64,000 bases of DNA. It comes from Megalopta genalis. Taxonomy: Eukaryota > Arthropoda > Insecta > Hymenoptera > Halictidae. Below are positions 53,777 to 60,800 of the stretch, piece after piece. Position 1 is the stretch's first letter, and the number at the start of each line of letters is the position of its first letter. The notes below the pieces were generated by a model. The model did not search any database. It had not been told where the DNA came from and saw nothing but the letters and a program-made list of their open reading frames with translations. The position numbers and the translations under genes were made by a program. The DNA is taken from NCBI RefSeq assembly GCF_051020955.1, contig NC_135014.1:26959221-27023220 (forward strand), in the 5' to 3' direction.

Positions 53777-56700
53777 ATATAAACTATATAAACTATATGA
53801 ACCATATAAACTATATAAACTATGTAAACTATAAATGAACCATATAAACTATACAATACTAGGCTCTATTAACTATAAATACGATGCTCGGCTAATCGCA
53901 TCTCCTCTTCCCTAAATTGCTCACTTTTGTTTACGAGCCGAAGGACAATCCGGGAGAATTTACCGTAACCGTGCGTAAAAATGTCTGTCCTCCGATTCTG
54001 ATCAACGAATTGGCACAAATGAAAAGCGAACGACATTTCTTTCTTTAATAAATCGAACACCTGTCTCGGCTAGAACAATATATCGACGGCAGAGAACGGT
54101 GTAGGCGCGTTTGTCATAATCGTTAAGCGACATTCCAATTTTTCGTATTCTTTCGTCTGGAAAATGGCAGTAATGTGAGGTATGCATAAAACTGTTTCTC
54201 ATGTGGTGTAGTATCACACGGGACAGATAAACCGATCTCAAACGTTCGGTTTGCTACGTTTATGGTAATACATAGTCGGGTAAGAAACTTACTTCGATGT
54301 CCGTGGTGAGCTAAGAAAGAATGGAGAACATCAGAATGTTTCTTATCTCTCGGCGATAATTTTGTGTTTCATTAAAAATTAACGTTTCCCACGGAAATGC
54401 TCTCGCGCAGGAATTTCCGACGTTCGCGAAACTCGACGATCTTGAAACGTTCGATATCTCGTGGAAACAAAAGGATCGCGCGGCGATAAGCTCTCAGGTT
54501 GGTTTCAGGAGGCTTTTCAGGCTCGGTTACTTTCGTAACCCGTCGTTCCATTTCCTTCTAAGACGCGATCGCGAGAAACTGCGGCATGGAAAGCCGAAGG
54601 AGACGGACGCCTTCCTCGAAGACGTTATTTTCATTTTTTTTAGGAAACGTCCGTAGAAAATTTCATTTCTACGGATCGAAATCGAGGAGCCGGATTGCAC
54701 GCAAAATATGTACACAGCTTTCAAGATGAGTCCGGATTCGCAGCTGTTCCGATCGTTCCTCGCGAAACTTTTAACGCTCGAAGCGTTCGAAAGTTCTCGA
54801 AAACTCGCGAATTCGTTGCGCGAAATACTTTTTGCCGCCCCTGTATCTCGCCGTTCTTTTTTCCGTATTTTCTCAATCGCCGAGTTGTATAAGACGCGAC
54901 TACGTTTCTACGAAAATTTTAATGACAACTGGTTTCTATCCTCTCGTTGTAATTGCTCCGATGCACGCACTCTTCGCGGAAGAGTTCCGCAACTCCAGGA
55001 AAAACGACGAGAATCCAATGTAATCGCGCGTCCTCTCGCAAGGATTTTTTGAATTAGCCTCTGACGTGTAATTCGTATTTACATTTTTACGTGTGCAATG
55101 GGAGATCGTTCGATCGAGTCGGTCGAGCACGGTGGCAGAAAATCGAGAGATACGAGATCCGCGAAACGCGTTGTTTCAATTTTCGTCCTAAGCTGAAAAA
55201 GTTGAGGGAATATCTTTGGAACAATTTAAGACATACAGGCTGTCCCAAAAATGTCTCGCAATCCGAAAATGGCGGGTTCCTCGGATCATTCGAAGCAACT
55301 TTTTCCTTTACAAAAATGTTCTCCGAGACACCGTTAACGAGTTATCAACGAAAAACAGTGACCAATAAGAATCGAGTACGGCTGACGCGAGGCGGCCCAG
55401 CCAACCAGCGCGCCAAGCCCAGTTCCGCCCACTGGCTCGGTCGCCTCGCGCCAGCCGAGCTCGCCTCTCATTGGTCACTGTTTTTCGTTAATAACTCGTT
55501 AACGGTGCCTCGGAGAACATTTTTGTAAAGGAAAAAGTTGCTTCGAACGACCCGAGGAACCCGCCACTTTCGGATTGCGAGACATTTTTGGGACACCCTG
55601 TAGATCGCTTTGTTCGATCGCGATAAAGTTGCTCCGTGTTTTACAAAGTGCACGAACACTTTTCGCATCGACTGTGCATCTGCTAATTAAATAAGCACCC
55701 GTTTTCGATTCTATGAAATTCGTTCGCGCGATTCCGCGGAGCGTGTCGGTAAAAACTGAGCGCGCAGCGATTCGTTGGACTGCAATCGATGAACGCAATA
55801 AATGCGATATACAGGAATCGGAATCGGTGCTCGTTTCCTCGACGGTTGTTTCGCGGGGGGAGACAATTAGCCCTGCGGAATCTCGAAGGCGTGGAAAATC
55901 GTTTTAGGAAGTGTGGCGCAGTGTCACGGCTCGTTATCAGGAACGAGCCCTCGGCCTTCCTTTTTTTCTAGAAAACTTTCTCACGAAACCTGGACTTTAA
56001 TGCATTAAATATTAAGTAACTTAGCTGGAAGTTTCAATGGCTTTCTGAAACTTCCAAACAAAATAATTCCTTACTTTGGAATAGGAGGACGTTGAAAAAT
56101 TGCGTGGGCCGAAGTTACGTTTTTATGTTAATAAATCTTCGTAGGTTGATGTCCCAGTCATTAGCGGGGTCCTGGGTCCTCCTCCTCCTACCCTCTCCCC
56201 CCGCCCCTTATTCGAGCGTTTTGTCGACAGTTCATTTCGTTCGATGACAATCCTATTTGAATTTAATATTCTCCCCGGCGAAAAGTTCATTACTCATAGT
56301 TACATTCCATTCCTTTCGTCACCTTGAATAAATTACGAATATTAATTTTCGCGTCTCAGGATTATTACGGAAGTCGGTTCGCGTCGACCGTGCAAATCTT
56401 TTCTGCGGTCATCAATTTCGGAATTTCGAGGGAACAGCTTTCGTCGCGATTTCTATCTCGGCGACACTTTTTCCGATCATTTCGTATTTTTTTTGTTTCT
56501 TTTTTGGTGAAAAGATCGCGGAACAAAAAACATGAAAAGTGATTTTTGATCAACGTCGACAAATTTTAACACGTTGCAACAATCTCTGCAGGATGTTAAG
56601 AAAGAACCGGAAGTACCAGTCGAACGGACAGGTTCCTGATTTTTCTTTTTTACACACACCGATACTATAAAAATATCGACGTCAGAATTTGTTACGCGAA

Positions 56701-57755
56701 CTTCTCTATATTCTATAAAAATCGTGGGAAGTTCAAATAAATCGAATCTTGTCGTTATTACGAAACGCTGTAAATTAGTCGGCTTTGGGTGCTGCGTAGG
56801 AAATGCATCGATTTTCACGGTTAAATTATAAAGTATGCGTCTTATACACGGCGACCTAACACTGCAGAATTGTTATTCCATGATGTTTGGCACGGTAAAG
56901 ATGCTTTTCCATGTCGCGCATTGCATGAATTTTCGCTTTTCAAGAGAACGAGCGAATAATCGCGAGAGCAAACGCGGCGATAAATAATAAACAAACAATT
57001 ATAATTACCGAATGTAATTGAAACAGACGCGATTACCGACGCGGTCGTAATTGAAACGCTCGCGATTGAAAGGACGTGGTTCGCCTTTCGAAGCGCGATT
57101 CTCGAGAAACGAAACGAACGTGTCGCGCGTTCCCGCCGTTGTTCCTCGAATTTTCGTTCGCGCGGACACGCTCAGGCGATTTCCGCGGTAAAATATTTCT
57201 CCCGCGGACGAGGCGGGTAAACAAATGCGGGGAAAAACAAAAACCGTTCCGCGATATCTGGAAAAGCTGTTTCGTAAACTTCGATAAAACACCGAAGCCG
57301 GGAGTCTACGTTTCCGGAAGTGTCTCGTAGAAGCGGGACGATGTACAGGGGGAAACTTTCGCGGCCGTGTTTTCGCAAAAGTTCCGGGAGTCGCTTTTTG
57401 AGCATTTTCGGCTCCCTTTAATCTCTCGCGGCTATAGATTCCCGGGCCTGGGCCCGCGCGCGTGCACGGGAATTATAGCTGCACAATATAATACGAGAAT
57501 TACGACGGGAATGTAATATCAAGCGGGGGGGCTGAAAAAATGACCACGACGGAGGAATGCGTTTTCTGTAAAAGCTCGCATCAGGCTGCGGTGGAATCTC
57601 CTTCATAATTAAACCGTAACTTTCAGAGGCTGCTCCTCTCTCGGCATAATAGTTCATTAACGCCGCTGTCAAATGATTTCGTTCCTGGTCGAACGATCTC
57701 GTTTCGGTTTCGCTAATTTCTCGCCGTCGTGGAAAATAAGTGCGGCACAGTTTGG

Positions 57756-57803
<48 letters not shown>

Positions 57804-60800
57804 GGATTATTGGATTATTTATTAAAATCGGAAAGAAAGCATTGACGATGTGACGCACAGTATCACATGACAAAGCAGCGAGGATAATGCCATTGTTAAG
57901 TGCTTGGACTGTCGCAATTTGTTCTTATTATTTACAACGGTGTCAGTGGTTTTTGCTCTTTCTCTGTGCAACAATTTCATAATAATTAGATGCAATTTTA
58001 AACGGAATCGCCAAAGACATCTCTCCGCGCACGACAATATAACGATGTAGTTTTATATGATTTGTTTTTTAACGTCTAATCAAACGTGGTTTTCAATCTT
58101 TAAAATTAATCAAAATTCCTTGATTTATACGTTTCATCGTAGAACGATTTAATCATGTTTAAGCTCGTAATTAAATGTTGCTTTCGATGTGACAATGAAT
58201 TTCTCTCATTCTCCGTGGATCGATAGCGATCTATATAAACCCCTACAATTAAACACAGTTCTCGACGGAGTTACTCATTTTGGTCTTGCTCTGCAAAACA
58301 ATCGAACAGTCGGTAAACATTGAAACATTCATGATCGAATACGTCGGATAACGATCGATAATCGGTCCCGATGCTCACCGCGGAACGACGTGGTAATGAT
58401 TTTTCGACTTACCTGGTACGTCGCGTTCACAGGGATTCGAATAGCCGATGGTGTTGTTTACGACACATATGTATGTCCGGAAATTGGTTACCGAAGTATC
58501 CAGTCGCATATAGCTCTTCCCATTTCGTATCTCGGCGACCTGTTCCAACGTGTCGTTGTCGTTCTTCAAAGACCAAACGAAATCGGTCTCTCTCGGATTA
58601 GCAATCGCAGAGCACACTACGTAATCCTTGCCGTCTATTTGTTCCTTTTCCACGTGACATTCCGGCTTAACTGTGAAGAGGAAAATGCACGAGTTTGATT
58701 GCTTTTATACGAATACACAGCTACGATGCCCGTTCGAATCAAATTTGACACGGCCGAGCAGCGTTCACGGTGATAAAAGAAACTACGAAATTACGTTCGA
58801 AACACGCGTTCCATAATTATCGGGCAACATTTTATGATCATTTAACTACTGCCGGACACCTGGGAGATGTCGTAGAGTGAGAGAGAGAGAGAGAGAGGGA
58901 GAGAGAGAGAGAGAGCGTAGCGAAATTAGACGAGATTTCCCGTCATTTTGCGCCGCTCGCTTCGAATTTCAAAGGAAATAGTGTTTCGATCCTGCACGAT
59001 ATTACAAAATAGTATAATACGTAGCGTAATTGCAATGTCTTTTTCTACGTGTTTCAGCAAAACCTGAATAAATAAATTATGTATACAGGCTAATTATGTT
59101 CCCGAGATCGTTCGAAGCAACTTTTTCCTTCGCGAAAATGCGATCCGCGGCTTCGTTTACGAATTATCAACGAAAAACACTGGCCAATGAGAGGCGAGCT
59201 CGCCTAGCGCTGGCCGGCCGAGCCAATCGGGCGTCGACTGCTCGTCGGCTCGGCCGCGTTGCGCCAGCAGTGCTCGCCTCTCATTGGTCACCGTTCTTTC
59301 GTCGATAACTCGTAAACGAAGCCGCGGATTTCATTTTCGCAAAGGAAAAAGTTACTTCGAATGAGCTCGGGAATTACCTCGTACCGAGCGATAACATAAT
59401 TATTCATCTTTGCTTCGTGCTCCGGGAATTCAAGTTTAAGCAAGCGAATCTCTTTTGACAAACTATCTTTTTTTGACAGACTCTCGACAAAGATCGGGCG
59501 CATTTTAAGGAAGTGCGGCCGAGCTGATAAACGGCAATTATTAATACAGACTTACACTGAACGTTCAAGACCACGGCGATGGTACGGCTTCCGTGCCGGT
59601 TCCGCACTTCGCAATAGTAAGTGCCGTTGCTGCGCCTCGGCGCCGGCACCTTTAAATCGAGGAATCGACCCTCCATGATGGTGTCGTTGGAACCCTCGCG
59701 CAACCAGCGGTACGCAGGCTTCGGGTGCGAGTTCGCGTTACAGGTCACGGTTTCCGGTATCGTGTCGACCGTGACGTTTACGATTTTCTTCGAGATCGTC
59801 ACATTTTCCGGCGGAACTGCCGAGAGGGAGAGAAAGAGAGACAAAAAATGACCGTCTATAAACCGGCTGTATTTCATCGCCGCGACACACTCGCGCGGAG
59901 TGATTCACGAGCCGGTTAAGGGACATTGAAAGAGGAATTAAAGCGTCGCGTTTCGCGACAGAGGCGCGGCGACTCGGACTCGATCAAACGTAATTAGACA
60001 GCGCGTTTCGCGCGACGGCAGATCGAACCGAATCGAGCTAGATCCAGCCAGCGATTCTCCCGCGAATAATAAAAATTCTGCGAGTAGACTCGCTAAACGG
60101 CGAGTCCGCGATTCTATCGACTTGCTCGATTCGGCTTCGTTCCGGCTGGTCTCGCGTTCAACATGTCCCACGATTCTAAAAGCTCGCGACACCGAGAATA
60201 AATTCTCTCCAATTGTCCCTCGGCTCGCGAAGAAAACGGTTTCGGAAGAAGAGACACGATGGTCCGAGTCTCGCGGCTATTCTCTTCGCCGATCGTCGAC
60301 GACTACAAAAACGAATCCGCGAGGCTCGAACGATCGCGCCTCCTCCTTCCGAAATTGTCGATGTTTCGCGCGCGATTAGCGAGAAATTAGCTCGGAGCCC
60401 GTGTCCGTGAAAGAAGAAAAAAAATGGCGAGGCGACGTACATTCGACGTGAACATGCGTGCTGCTGTTGATCGCTTCGCCGATGCCGTTGTCGCTGCTCC
60501 GACAGGTGAACTCCACGTTGTCCTCGGCCCTGTCCAGCTGGCCGCCGGGCCAGGCGGTCAGGTTCCACACCAGGGTCGACTGGATGCTCTCGAAGTCGTT
60601 CTTTCGCGGATCGGGCGGGTAGTAGACGTTCAACACGTAGTACCGGTTCGTTTTCGTGAAGTCTATGCGCGTGTTCGTCTTCAGCCATGAAATGTTGCAG
60701 ATCGGCGCGCACTCGACCCAGCACGTGATGTTAACGTTCGACGCATTGTACACGAAGCCGCGATAAGAGGGCAGCTTGTTGATAAACGCAGGCGCCGCTA

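Larger units (their letters stand above)
53426..58412 (-). other. Intron 4 (4,987 bp)
   Basis: It lies between the last Ig exon and the transmembrane exon. It holds a foldback element split by a long TA repeat, a nearly intact 360-bp foldback element at 55239-55604, and a (TTA)n run at about 57759-57805. 56000-57700 appears to be unique sequence with no supportable gene. Confidence 0.85.
58671..59555 (-). other. Intron 3 (885 bp)
   Basis: It contains a GA run at about 58877-58916 and a diverged copy of the 360-bp foldback family at 59084-59402. The remainder shows nothing recognisable. Confidence 0.9.
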
